From an uncultured Caldilineaceae bacterium (GTDB lineage Bacteria > Chloroflexota > Anaerolineae > Caldilineales > Caldilineaceae): a stretch of DNA of 64,000 nucleotides. Both the position numbers and the translations under genes were made by a program. The notes under the pieces were generated by a model. It was not told the origin of the DNA. It made no database searches and saw nothing but the letters and a program-made list of their open reading frames with translations. The stretch lies in assembly GCA_951813625.1 (NCBI GenBank), contig CATOTS010000050.1:1-64000 (forward strand). The letters run 5' to 3'. This document shows positions 17,301 through 25,900 of this stretch, in pieces (position 1 is the first letter of the stretch; the number at the start of each line of letters is the position of its first letter).

Positions 17301-17659
17301 CTAGCGCCGAACAGATAGTAGATGAGAGCGTTGGCGTGGAACAGGAAGGGCCCGTGCATCATCGGGTTGTGTTGATAGCTGCCGCTGCGGTAGAGTTCGT
17401 GCGAGTAGACGGCGTGCAGGCTCTCGTCGTGGCTCATGCCGCGCGCCCCGAGTTCGTAGAAACGAGTTACGACGGCCAGAATCAGGATGGCTGCCCACGC
17501 GACCACCTCCCAGTCGAGGCGCCAGGACTGAATGATGCTGCTGTCGAGCAGCACCGAGGGCGCGCTCTGCTTCGCATCAGCAGATTGGTGTCCTTCCGCA
17601 ACGGAAGGCGCCTCGTCGGCGTTCAGCGCCCGGCCTTCCGCTCTTTCTTCATCAGCCAT
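14312..17659 (-). CDS. Agl23-like (TIGR03663) GT-C membrane protein fused to an NHL beta-propeller
   Basis: This is an 1115-residue protein. Residues about 50-600 are a polytopic GT-C domain of the 'flippase activity-associated protein Agl23' type. Signature stretches are RFYELGARGMSHDESLHAVYS (acidic motif D78-E79) and HNPMMHGPFLFHANALIYYLFG. A Glu/Lys-rich loop with a run of eight acidic residues interrupts the membrane part. A soluble domain (about 620-800) follows, then about six NHL repeats (801-1115) with repeated D-T-G/W-N-N/G-R-I core motifs (ILDTGNNRVIVL, VSDTWNGRIQAF, VADTGNKRILEF, VSDAWNRRIQVL, VVDADNNRILIF). Agl23 takes part in archaeal protein N-glycosylation; the bacterial role is unproven. 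The upstream gene ends 3 nt before this ATG. Confidence 0.85.
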   Translation of the reverse strand: MADEERAEGRALNADEAPSVAEGHQSADAKQSAPSVLLDSSIIQSWRLDWEVVAWAAILILAVVTRFYELGARGMSHDESLHAVYSHELYRSGSYQHNPMMHGPFLFHANALIYYLFGASDATSRVMPALAGIAAIGMAWFYRRWLGRLGALFAGLMLLISPSLLFHSRYIRNDIYIVLIAMIWVYGIFRFVEDRRMKWLYLTVAAMALGFATKENQFMSGAIFGAFLIAAALWRRFRAREPVRLSPYSDLAVLFLTLVLPFTAPFGHLLLGWDALAYSTTEDLAKSAIFVLLMSAVSVMIAMFWFIILKNNNKNDAPAAEIGQERSLTFGNWAALMGLFWAIEIVLFTTFFTNAVNGLATGVVGSLGYWLAQQEVQRGSQPWYYYLLQSLLYEILPLFLSLGALSLLAWRIAARKWRKVKAVEEEEEEDEQSSSLEEPVSTTPASATGAAQPSVLVRPYVIAFFAWWMVAAWLAYSYAGEKMPWLMTHMAQPMALIGAWWCASMVRRINWEELRKTNGWWVFALLPALLFIVATLFSSFPEGGRELDALAQTARFVPVLVASVAVIALVVVAFVRYGWRQMLRLTAVVTAALLFLLTIRFSYLLTYLNYDMATEYLVYAHASPDVKVALEEIEKISERTVGEREIQVAYDDDVAWPMTWYMRFYPNALFYGANPSGDSMEAPIILVGDKNYAKVEPYVARDYVSRSYRLIWWPEESYKGEWDGDQQQHRGLDFVKIWNALTDPERRNRLWQIFFYRNHPDRSLTAWPHVEEFRMYVRKDIANLVWDLDVVPTAGIDPTFTYSEIERTASGLYSGEFAGVPLTAPRAITVGPDSRRYILDTGNNRVIVLNADGSLALAFGSTCFLSDEVGTGCLDPDGAGPLETGDGQFREPWGIAVAADGTIFVSDTWNGRIQAFDSTGNFLRKWGFFGTVSGENADPFVLFGPRGLAIHPSGNLLVADTGNKRILEFTPTGEFVRQVGGGGILLGYFDEPVDVAVHPTTGLVLVSDAWNRRIQVLSSDLQALSEWPMPTWDSDLVWDKPYLAAAGDGTVYATDPQFAQVFVISADGIVRASFGRYGSELNRFAKPTGIAIDPLTGEILVVDADNNRILIFGSG

Positions 17660-17662
17660 CGT

Positions 17663-19612
17663 CTACTCCCGTCTTACCCAAAGTTCGGCTTCTTCCAGGG
17701 TGGATTCGTCCCCAGAAACTTGCCCCCTCTCTCGCAAGAGAATCCATCTCAAGCGGGGGCCGACACCGACCAGGTCTGTCGGCAGCCAGCGTTGAACAAC
17801 TGCATAACTGCTGCCAATATAGCCGCTGGGCAGGTTGAGCCGCTCACCTTCGCTGCCGGCGCCAGGCTGGCTCACTACCAAAGCATCAACTTCCAATTCT
17901 CTCATCTGGGAACCAGGTTGCCAACGCAGAACGCGCATAGAGCGCAAATGCCAGGCGAAGAACGGCAGATGACTGGGTTTCACGTGCAGGTAGACCGGAA
18001 TGGCCGTATTCTTGCCCGCGCGCAGAAAGCTGAGGCGTGTGACATCCTCCGCCAACAGAGCGATACCATCGTTTCCCACTTCGGCAAAGAGGCTGTGTAC
18101 CTGACTCGCTTCCGGGCGCAGATTCATCTTCCAACTACTGCTCGCCTGTACCAGAAAGATAGCCCCAAGAAACAGCAAACCGAATGCCTGCCCCCCCACT
18201 CGGGCGCCTGCCCACATTAAGAGAAACAGGCCCAGTGCCGGGATTAGCAGATAGAAAGCGGTCAAACGCCAGTCAAAGCTGCCATTTCGCAACGATTCGG
18301 TCAAAATGCCTGTCCAGAAGTATGACGTAACAAGCAGGATACCCATGGTCGCGAGGGTCAGCAAACCGGCTTCGTTCTTGTACAGCCCTCGGGTCAGCCC
18401 AAAGCGGAGGATCGTCGTTGCCGTTCCTGCAGCCAGCAGCGTCAAGGGAAGGCCGAGGACGAGCAAACTGACGGGCGATCGGCCGGGCAAAAGTACCAGC
18501 ATCAACGCCCAGCCGACACCAGCAGCCAAGACACGCAACCATTTCGTCCGGGTAGAATTCGGTGAAGGGACATTCGCATTCAGGATATGCTCGCTTTGAT
18601 CCTCATCCCTTCCATTGGATGACCAGTTTATCTGCGCCAGCGAGATGAACAGCCCGATTCCGCCAAAGAGAATCAAGAACGGTTCGTCTACAAGTAGGCT
18701 GAGCAAGGCCCAATTCAACGGGTAGTCTTGCAGCGCGTGAAGAAGTGGAGCAGCTTCGGAACCGCCGAACAGGTGCTCGATGGCGAGGCCGACGCTTTCG
18801 CCGATGAGGGACAGGCCAGAGAAATGGGCGAAGAAACCGGTTGCACCTAAGACGATCGTCCCCAAGAAAATAGCTGCCGTTCGACTCCGCATTCCTTCCT
18901 CAAACAGATAGCGAGTGTTGTCGTATCTCAGCATAAGCGCGAACAATATTGTCGGCAGCAACAACCATGCCAACGGCCCGCTGATCAGGAATAGCCCGGC
19001 GGCGGCAGGCAGCCAGGTTGCTCTGCTTCCCGCATCACTGTCGTCGAACAGCCACCCCAGCAGCGGTACGGCCGTCAAGAGCGAGAGTGTGGCGCTGTCT
19101 GCCATGCGACTGAAGGAGAGCAGCCAGGGGTCGAAGGCGAAGAGGAAGGCGGCCATCAAGGCTCCCCCTCGCCCCATGCTGCTGCGGAGCGTCCATGCGG
19201 CCAATACGAGTCCCGCGCCTGCGGCGGCGGGCACGAGGCGTGCCCAAAAGGCGTTGCCCCCGCCCGTCAGAAAAAAGAGCCCGCGTTGGAGCGAAAAGAG
19301 CAGCGGGCTCACCGGTGCGCCCTGATCGGGGAGCTGGCTCGTTTCAAGCAGACCGTAAGAATGGGCCAGCCAGGCGGGCCAGATCTGCGCCGCTTCCCAG
19401 GGTGAAATCGGTTCCGAAATGCCAAGACCGTAAAGACGAAGGCTCAGCGCAAACAGGAACAGGAGCGCGTACAGTGCTTGCTCTACGGTGGGCCCGCTTC
19501 CGACGGCAGCGGAGAAGACCGCGGGTAGCTTTTCCTTTGCCGGTCGTTCGTCCTCCGATTCTGGTTTTTGAGCGTTAGGTGTTTCAGTCGAATTCTCTTC
19601 TGACACCGGCAA
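17663..19612 (-). CDS. Polytopic GT-C-like membrane protein
   Basis: This is a 649-residue protein with an acidic cytosolic tail (1-45) and about 12 hydrophobic helices. The first TM is followed by LYGLGISEPISPWEAAQIW, which aligns with the R-x-Y-x-L...DE region of the neighbouring GT39/Agl23 proteins but keeps only one acidic residue (E73), so catalysis is uncertain. The C-terminal 120 residues are soluble. The best start is the TTG at 19612 behind AAGGA at 8 nt; no ATG is nearby, and a GTG two codons later has worse spacing. It ends 3 nt before the Agl23-like gene, so the two are surely co-transcribed. Confidence 0.72.
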   Translation of the reverse strand: MPVSEENSTETPNAQKPESEDERPAKEKLPAVFSAAVGSGPTVEQALYALLFLFALSLRLYGLGISEPISPWEAAQIWPAWLAHSYGLLETSQLPDQGAPVSPLLFSLQRGLFFLTGGGNAFWARLVPAAAGAGLVLAAWTLRSSMGRGGALMAAFLFAFDPWLLSFSRMADSATLSLLTAVPLLGWLFDDSDAGSRATWLPAAAGLFLISGPLAWLLLPTILFALMLRYDNTRYLFEEGMRSRTAAIFLGTIVLGATGFFAHFSGLSLIGESVGLAIEHLFGGSEAAPLLHALQDYPLNWALLSLLVDEPFLILFGGIGLFISLAQINWSSNGRDEDQSEHILNANVPSPNSTRTKWLRVLAAGVGWALMLVLLPGRSPVSLLVLGLPLTLLAAGTATTILRFGLTRGLYKNEAGLLTLATMGILLVTSYFWTGILTESLRNGSFDWRLTAFYLLIPALGLFLLMWAGARVGGQAFGLLFLGAIFLVQASSSWKMNLRPEASQVHSLFAEVGNDGIALLAEDVTRLSFLRAGKNTAIPVYLHVKPSHLPFFAWHLRSMRVLRWQPGSQMRELEVDALVVSQPGAGSEGERLNLPSGYIGSSYAVVQRWLPTDLVGVGPRLRWILLRERGQVSGDESTLEEAELWVRRE

Positions 19613-19704
19613 CCTATGATTCCTTGCTTACCGTACCTGTTGTTGGTTTTGCGGTCAGTCGCGTTTGTTCCTGACGCGCGAATGGCTGCGGTTGATAGAG
19701 GCCG

Positions 19705-22422
19705 CTAATATCCTTTTTCTGCTGCGACCTGGGTTCGAAAGATGCGAAAGTTGCCCTGTTCGAAGACTAGCTCCAGGAAGGCGCTCAATTGCAGTTCCAC
19801 CGCCGGCGTCAAGCCGTATTGCGCTCGCTCCTCGGGGCCGACGATCAGATAATCGACCTGCCAGCGGTCGAGCAACGCCGGCAGGGTCGAATGCATGGGC
19901 CGCTGGTAGATCTCCTCAATCGACTCGGCGCGGCCGGCCGCCTGCGCCCCGAAGGCTCGACCGCGCCACTGGGATTGATGGCCGTCCCATCCCAAGAGTG
20001 TTGCCCTTCCCGTAGCGGCGCTAATGCGAGCGGAATTGACCCTATAGCTTGCGCCTTTTGCTTCGAGTATGACTGCTTTTTCAGGCGTGTTGCGCCGTAT
20101 CCAATCGATCGCTGCCTTTTCATCTGCGCCGATATAGGCAAGGCCGTTGAGTGTTGGCTGGCGGGTGCCAAAGCCGCTGATTTTGGCGTACACGCCAGCC
20201 ACAGGATAGATCAGGCACAAGAGGATAAGCAAGAGTGAGAAGGCTGGAAGAAGGAATCCGGGAAAAGAGAGCGACACGCGGCCCGATGCGAACCAGGCGA
20301 TGGAGAAAGCAGAGGCGATGGCCAGCAGCAACCAACTCTGATAGTAGAATTTGAAGATTGTATTCATGCGATTGCCAAAGTGGTCCCGCAGATAGGTGAA
20401 CTCGGGCGCATAGGCGAGGAGGATGCCGATCGCGGCAAGGCAAAGTACAAATGCTGTCGTGCGCGGCGACTTTCCCGGGCCAACAAGCCGTTGCCAGAGC
20501 ATCGCCAGTGTCAGTGAGAGAAGGCAGCCCAATAGGATAAAGGTAAGTGGTTGTGCGAGGCGCCGCCGGGTGATGATTTCCGCGTACCCGGCCGCACCTT
20601 CGGGCAGGGGAGGCGCTGCGGCTGCACCGTTGACAGTCAGCAGCCCGGCTATGAAGAGGTAGACGACAGGCAGGCCGAAGACGTAGATGGCGATGGTAAC
20701 CAGGACGACCGCAGACGGGGGCTGCTCGCGCCATGCGACGAGTAAGAGAGCGGTGACGGCGAGCAGGAAATGGCCGAACATCAGCAGGAATTGGGGCAGG
20801 CGGGTCGGGTGGAAGAGATTGGGGATAATTCCGGCGGCCTGGCTCTGTGCGGTCAAGAGGTAAGGCAAGTAGAGAATTATGGTCCCTGCGATGAGCGCGA
20901 AGCACAAGATGCCGACGCGCGTCAACGCGGCGCGCAAGGGCGCATTGCCCTCGGAGATCTGCCATGCGCCTGTGAACATCGCCGCCATAGCGAACAGCAA
21001 CAGATAGGGAGGAAAGTCCCACGTATTGAGGAAGAAGAGGGCACCGGTTGCCGCGATCAGCAGGCCCAGCCCAGCTGCGCCCAGCGGCAGGTCGCCGGCC
21101 AGGGAACGAAGGTGACGAAATGGTGTCTGTGGTCGGGCTTCTCCGCGGTTGTCGGCGCAGAACCAGTTTAGCGCGATTGCGATAACAAGGATGACGAAGG
21201 GCATGGCCAGTACGTGGGGATGATTGTCTCCAAGGATGTAGCTGAAAACTGGGAACTCGTCGATGATTTCGATGTGGTTGCCGGCCAGATCAACGTCTTC
21301 GAGGACGCGGCTGGCGCGCCACCACCAGCTCCAGTTGCTGTCCATGTACCAGAGGCGCGAGACCTGCGCTCTCTCGGGGAAGTTGTAGACATCGACCAGG
21401 CGGATCAATCCGTCGAGGCGGGCGCCCTGGGCATACAGCCATTCGAGGAGCACATGCAGATTTGAGGTCAAAGCGACGGCGACTGCCGTCAGCAGCCCGG
21501 CAGCCACAGGAAGCGCCCCATGGAGAGAGGGCTTCAGGGCTTCATTTTCTGGTTGGCAGTCATCGGCAGCGGTCTCGTGATCGACGGCCGCATCATTGGC
21601 TTCATTGTCTACTTCATCTTCAGACTCTTCGCCGGCTTCGGCGTCGGTTCCCTCTTCGGCATATTCGCCGGCTTCCTCGCTTTCGCCGTCGTCGGCAACA
21701 TCAACTGAGAGTCTGTCTTCGACTTCGTCTTCGTCGGCTGGGGCGTTGTCCGCTTCTTCTGCTCGCAGGCGCAAGAGGTTGTAGCCGATCCCGAAGCTGC
21801 CGGTGAAGAGAAGCCCAAACCAACAGGCCTGGCCGACGTTGTACGCGATCTCCGGGGGTTGGCCGGCGAGTCGCGCCAAGGCGGCAATCATCCAGTATCC
21901 AAGGTAGTAATAGCTAATGGCATAGCCCGAAAGCCACGGATCGCGCGGCGGGTAGGTGGGGCTGCTCCAGATGCCGCTGATGAACATCAGGTCCATTGGC
22001 TGTTCAGTATGGTTGATGGCGGGGTCGCGGGCCCGCACCCAAGTCCACGCGGCGAAGGCGAAAAGGAAGAGCAGTTCGACAGTCAGCACGTAGGGCCAGC
22101 GGGGGAGTTTAATTTTCGAGCTGCGCGAAGGCGCTTGTGATTCGCTCGGCTGCGCTGTTCCCTTTCTTCGGGCAAGCCAGAGGGACAGGAGGGCGGTGAG
22201 AAAGAGGGCAAGCCAGACGCCGCCTACGTTATTTCGCAGGAGGCCGTAGCTTGTGCCGAGCCATAGAAGGAGGCTGACGAGAAGGATGCCCAGTATTCGT
22301 GCAAATGCGTACCCATTGTCGGGCAAATTGCGGAAATAGCGCAGGGTCAGTGGTAAGGCTGCGGCGCCGACCAGCTGGGTGACCAGGTACCAGGTCAGAA
22401 AGGGTAGAACGACTTCACGCAT
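19705..22422 (-). CDS. Chlor_Arch_YYY (DUF2298) membrane protein
   Basis: This is a 905-residue polytopic protein. The family motif is SGYAISYYYLGYWM, with the tyrosine triplet at 171-173 after the loop SGIWSSPTYPPRDPW. Other conserved elements are IIDEFPVFSYILGDNHPH (HPH 401-403) and NRMNTIFKFYYQSWLLL. A strongly acidic cytosolic-looking linker (about 221-296, mostly Glu, Asp and Ala) splits the early TM block. The start is the ATG at 22422, which overlaps the NUDIX stop (ATGCGTGA). A longer frame to 22485 exists but would sit inside the NUDIX gene. The family is known from Chloroflexota and Archaea and is thought to be GT-C-like; no biochemical role is known to me. Confidence 0.85.
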   Translation of the reverse strand: MREVVLPFLTWYLVTQLVGAAALPLTLRYFRNLPDNGYAFARILGILLVSLLLWLGTSYGLLRNNVGGVWLALFLTALLSLWLARRKGTAQPSESQAPSRSSKIKLPRWPYVLTVELLFLFAFAAWTWVRARDPAINHTEQPMDLMFISGIWSSPTYPPRDPWLSGYAISYYYLGYWMIAALARLAGQPPEIAYNVGQACWFGLLFTGSFGIGYNLLRLRAEEADNAPADEDEVEDRLSVDVADDGESEEAGEYAEEGTDAEAGEESEDEVDNEANDAAVDHETAADDCQPENEALKPSLHGALPVAAGLLTAVAVALTSNLHVLLEWLYAQGARLDGLIRLVDVYNFPERAQVSRLWYMDSNWSWWWRASRVLEDVDLAGNHIEIIDEFPVFSYILGDNHPHVLAMPFVILVIAIALNWFCADNRGEARPQTPFRHLRSLAGDLPLGAAGLGLLIAATGALFFLNTWDFPPYLLLFAMAAMFTGAWQISEGNAPLRAALTRVGILCFALIAGTIILYLPYLLTAQSQAAGIIPNLFHPTRLPQFLLMFGHFLLAVTALLLVAWREQPPSAVVLVTIAIYVFGLPVVYLFIAGLLTVNGAAAAPPLPEGAAGYAEIITRRRLAQPLTFILLGCLLSLTLAMLWQRLVGPGKSPRTTAFVLCLAAIGILLAYAPEFTYLRDHFGNRMNTIFKFYYQSWLLLAIASAFSIAWFASGRVSLSFPGFLLPAFSLLLILLCLIYPVAGVYAKISGFGTRQPTLNGLAYIGADEKAAIDWIRRNTPEKAVILEAKGASYRVNSARISAATGRATLLGWDGHQSQWRGRAFGAQAAGRAESIEEIYQRPMHSTLPALLDRWQVDYLIVGPEERAQYGLTPAVELQLSAFLELVFEQGNFRIFRTQVAAEKGY

Positions 22423-22969
22423 TTCGGGTGTCCCTGTTCCCGCGGGCGGCAGCTTGCGCACAATTGGGGAGGGGGCGCTTCCCAACTTCCGACAGTGATT
22501 CCGGCCTGGCGCTCAGGGCCTGCTCGACTACCTTCTTGTGGAACCGCTCCATAGGGGGTAACTCGTGTTGGGAAAACAGGCGGGCTTCAAGAATCTCAAC
22601 CGGGTCGATCGCCAGTTGACCGCCGTCGATCCGGCCGAGCAGAAAGAACTCCAGGGTGCGGGAGGTGGACCGATGGCAGACAATGTCTTCGATAACGACC
22701 TCAAGCGCCAGCTCTTCGCGAACCTCGCGTCGCCAGCAGGCAAATATGGTTTCGCCGGGGGCCAGCCAACCGCCGGGCATGCCCCAGATTCCAGCCTGGT
22801 GGAAGCGATGGCGCAGCAGCAACACTTGCTGGGAGTCGGTCAAGAGTACGCCGCTAACACCGACAATGACTTTGCCGTTGATTGCCCAGGTAACCGCGGT
22901 GCGAACCGGTGACGGCGAATTGCGCCAAATGCGGGCCAGAAGGGGAACGACGTTTGCCATCAGTCTCAT
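22415..22969 (-). CDS. NUDIX hydrolase
   Basis: This is a NUDIX pyrophosphatase of about 184 residues. The box reads G-W-L-A-P-G-E-x7-REVREELAL, so it matches Gx5Ex7REUxEE but has Ala where the terminal Gly is usual. GIWGMPGGWL and the following VVIEDIVCHRSTSRTLEFFLLG fit ADP-ribose or nucleotide-sugar type NUDIX enzymes. The ATG at 22969 has GAGGG upstream; a GTG at 22987, overlapping the previous stop as GTGA, is an alternative. The gene is overlapped at both ends by membrane glycosyltransferase-type genes, suggesting a linked role such as trimming a sugar-nucleotide or polyprenyl-linked intermediate (inference). Confidence 0.85.
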   Translation of the reverse strand: MRLMANVVPLLARIWRNSPSPVRTAVTWAINGKVIVGVSGVLLTDSQQVLLLRHRFHQAGIWGMPGGWLAPGETIFACWRREVREELALEVVIEDIVCHRSTSRTLEFFLLGRIDGGQLAIDPVEILEARLFSQHELPPMERFHKKVVEQALSARPESLSEVGKRPLPNCAQAAARGNRDTRNA

Positions 22970-22983
22970 AATTACTTCTGCCC

Positions 22984-25900
22984 TCACCGGCCCGATGAAG
23001 CTGCTGGCGGCTGAGAAGGCACGGCGTAAATCGTCACCTTCTGATTCTGGAAGACAGTCTCCAAAAGGCCACTTGCTTTCAGTTGCTCCAGCCTTGCGGG
23101 CGCGGCCGGGTGTTGATGGCGCTCCAATTGCCCGACGTAGATGAGGTCGATGTCCAGCTCTCTGATGATTTCTTCGATGCGACCGATTTCGTTCGTTTTC
23201 CAGAATTCGCTGAGTTTGCCGTGGCGTGCGCCTACGTCTTGTGCGAAGCGCTGCTCACCTGCGTGCATGCCCAGCAGTCCGCTCAGGCCTGTGAGGCTGG
23301 CTACGCGCGTGCCACCGGCCCTGTAGTAGTCGATCTGCGCCGACTCGGCAACAACTGCGTTGCCGGGCACATTCTCCAGAATCCAGCGGATCGCCTCCCA
23401 ATCGTAGCGCAGTTCGATGGCGTTGTCGCCATCGGGCCATCGATAGACCCCGTTTTCCATGAATGCCATTCCGTCCAGGGTTCCGACCGGAGGCCGCCAG
23501 CCAGGGAACCGTTGTGCCGAGCGTGAGGGTGTGCCCCATAGCGGGAAGGCCAGGCTGGCGGCAAGGAGGAGGGCGAAGGCGACGCTCCAGATGCGTCCGG
23601 CCGGCGCCAGAGGAACTTTGATCGGCCACACGGATTCTCTCCGTGCCGGAGGCTCCATGACTGTTGCGGCATGAGACTCTCTCCTTTGCGCTGCTGTGAG
23701 CCGGGCAAGGATCCTGGGCAGTACTATCGCTGCCGCGACGCCCCACAGGACCCAAACCTGGCTGAAGAATTTGAAGAGGGTATTCATGCGATAGGCGTTG
23801 CCGCCCTGAAGGAAATCCTTCAGATAGACCAATTGCGTTCCAGCCAGAACGGCCAGGCCAACCGAAGTCAGCAAGGCAGCAATGACCGTTCCGGTATCGG
23901 ATACGCGGCCCCGCCGCAGGAGCAGGGGAAGCGAGATACCCAAGGCCGGCAGGCAGATGGCAAGTATGACCTGGTCGCTGAATACCAGGAGCAGGGCTGA
24001 GGCAAGGAAAAGGATCGGGCTGAGCACCGTCCCGGTAAAGTAGACCGGCGTACCTTTGCGCACCAGCAGCCTGTGCAAGCTGAGGAAGCGGAGTCTGCTC
24101 GATTCGCTGCGCCCAAACAGCAGCCAGGAGAAGAGGACAAAGGCGAAGAATCCCCAGATTTGGGTCCAGTGCCCCAGTTCGTCCGGCGCCCGCACGAGCC
24201 CGATGCCGCCGGCGGCCACATTCGTGTAGCTGCGAAAGAACGGCAGGAACAGCAAGTAGGCGCCCGCCAGCTGGACTGCGCCCAGCACAATGACACGCCC
24301 CAGGAGTAGCCGGCCTCGTTTGAGGTGCAGTGTCACCGCCAGCACCAGGACCCCGAGGCCAAAGTAGGTGGGCAGCTCCCACAGGTTGACAGCGGTCAGC
24401 ACTCCCAGCGTGAAGGAGAAGCCGCCGAGGAGGAGCGTGAAGTAAGGCCAGTGCCGCCTCCAGTCCAGTTTGAAGCTGTTGAGGAGCGCCAACGCCAGTG
24501 CGACGAAAAGGAGCGAAAAGGGGATGCCGATCATGTGCGGGTGCAGGTCGGCGTAGGTGAAGCTCCAGTAAGGAAACTCGTTAATTGTTTCGGGAATGAC
24601 ACGGCTCGGCGCCCAGAAATCATAGTTCGGCAGCGGGGCGCCGGTCGTCACGGTTCCCCATAGTCCGCTGACGGCGCGAAGCGGAGTTTCTGCGGCAGGA
24701 ATGCCGAAGTCAAACTGACTGTGGCTGGCCCTGCTCAGCGAAAGCAGGAGCTGTTTGAAGCCGGCCAGGTTGCCGAGAACGGCTACGAAGAGCGGCGCCA
24801 GCAGGGCCGTGGCGATACCTTCGTACCAGGGGCTAAGCCGTGCGTTGGCGGAGCCTGAGTTTGGTGGCGGGTCGTCGGACGGCGTCTGCGAACGGTGATC
24901 CGGCTCCTCGGTAGCGCCGGTCTGAGCATACTCGGGGATAGGGGCGGGTCCAGCGTAGAGCGCGGCCTCGCCTTCAAACAGGAGCGGGTCGGGCAGGTCC
25001 CGTGTCTCGTCCCATTTTTCTGTTGACGGCGGCTCCGACTCGCTGTCGAACGTGTCAGCGAGTCCTTCCTGCGACAGCCGTGAAAGGGCAGGAGGATCCG
25101 ACTGTTCAGGAATCACGGCGGGATTGGGATCGGTGTCTGATTCCTGGGGGCGGAGAGGGGGATCTTCTGATCGCGACAGGTTCTCTCCGGGCCGTCGCCG
25201 CGCGGAAACCGAGTAGGCCACGGCGAAGGCGTTGAGCACGGTAAGAGCGAAGAGCGTGGGAATCGCCAGATTGAACGCGACCTCAGCGTAGATACCGGTC
25301 AGCTTGACCAGGTAGCCGACCAGGTAGATGCCGTAGTAGTAGTAGTTGATGTAGCCGCCGGCAAAGTGCGGGTCGACCGGCGGGAATGTGGGGCTGCGCA
25401 GAATGCCGTTGAGGAAGGCGAATTCCATGAATTTTTCGCCGCCGAACCAGGGTTGCCACAGGTCGGGGTTGGCCCTGCGGACGAGGACGAAGAAGACGAA
25501 GGCGGCCGCGAAAAGCGCTTCGCCAACCAACAGAATGCCCCACATTCGGCGGACGAAGGAAAAGACGCGACGCCAGTTCCGAGCCAACACGGCCGCGTTG
25601 ATGAGGGCCACGAGCGCTGCGGCCAGCCATGCATTTCGTACGGTGTTGTGCACGAGGTCAAGGCTGGCGAACAGCCAGAGCAGCCAGCCGCACAGCAGCC
25701 AGCCGAGCGTCTTGGCGAGCAGATAGCCGCGATCGCGCAGGGCGCGGAAGAGGAGGAAAGACAGGGGCCAGGCGGTCCAACCAAGTAGCGAGACTACCAG
25801 CCACCACCAGGCGACGGCAAGCCAGGTGTTTTGGCTGGCAGCCTGGTTCCACCTGTAGTTGTCGACCAGCGGAAGCTGATCCAGGGGCGTTTCCAACAGC

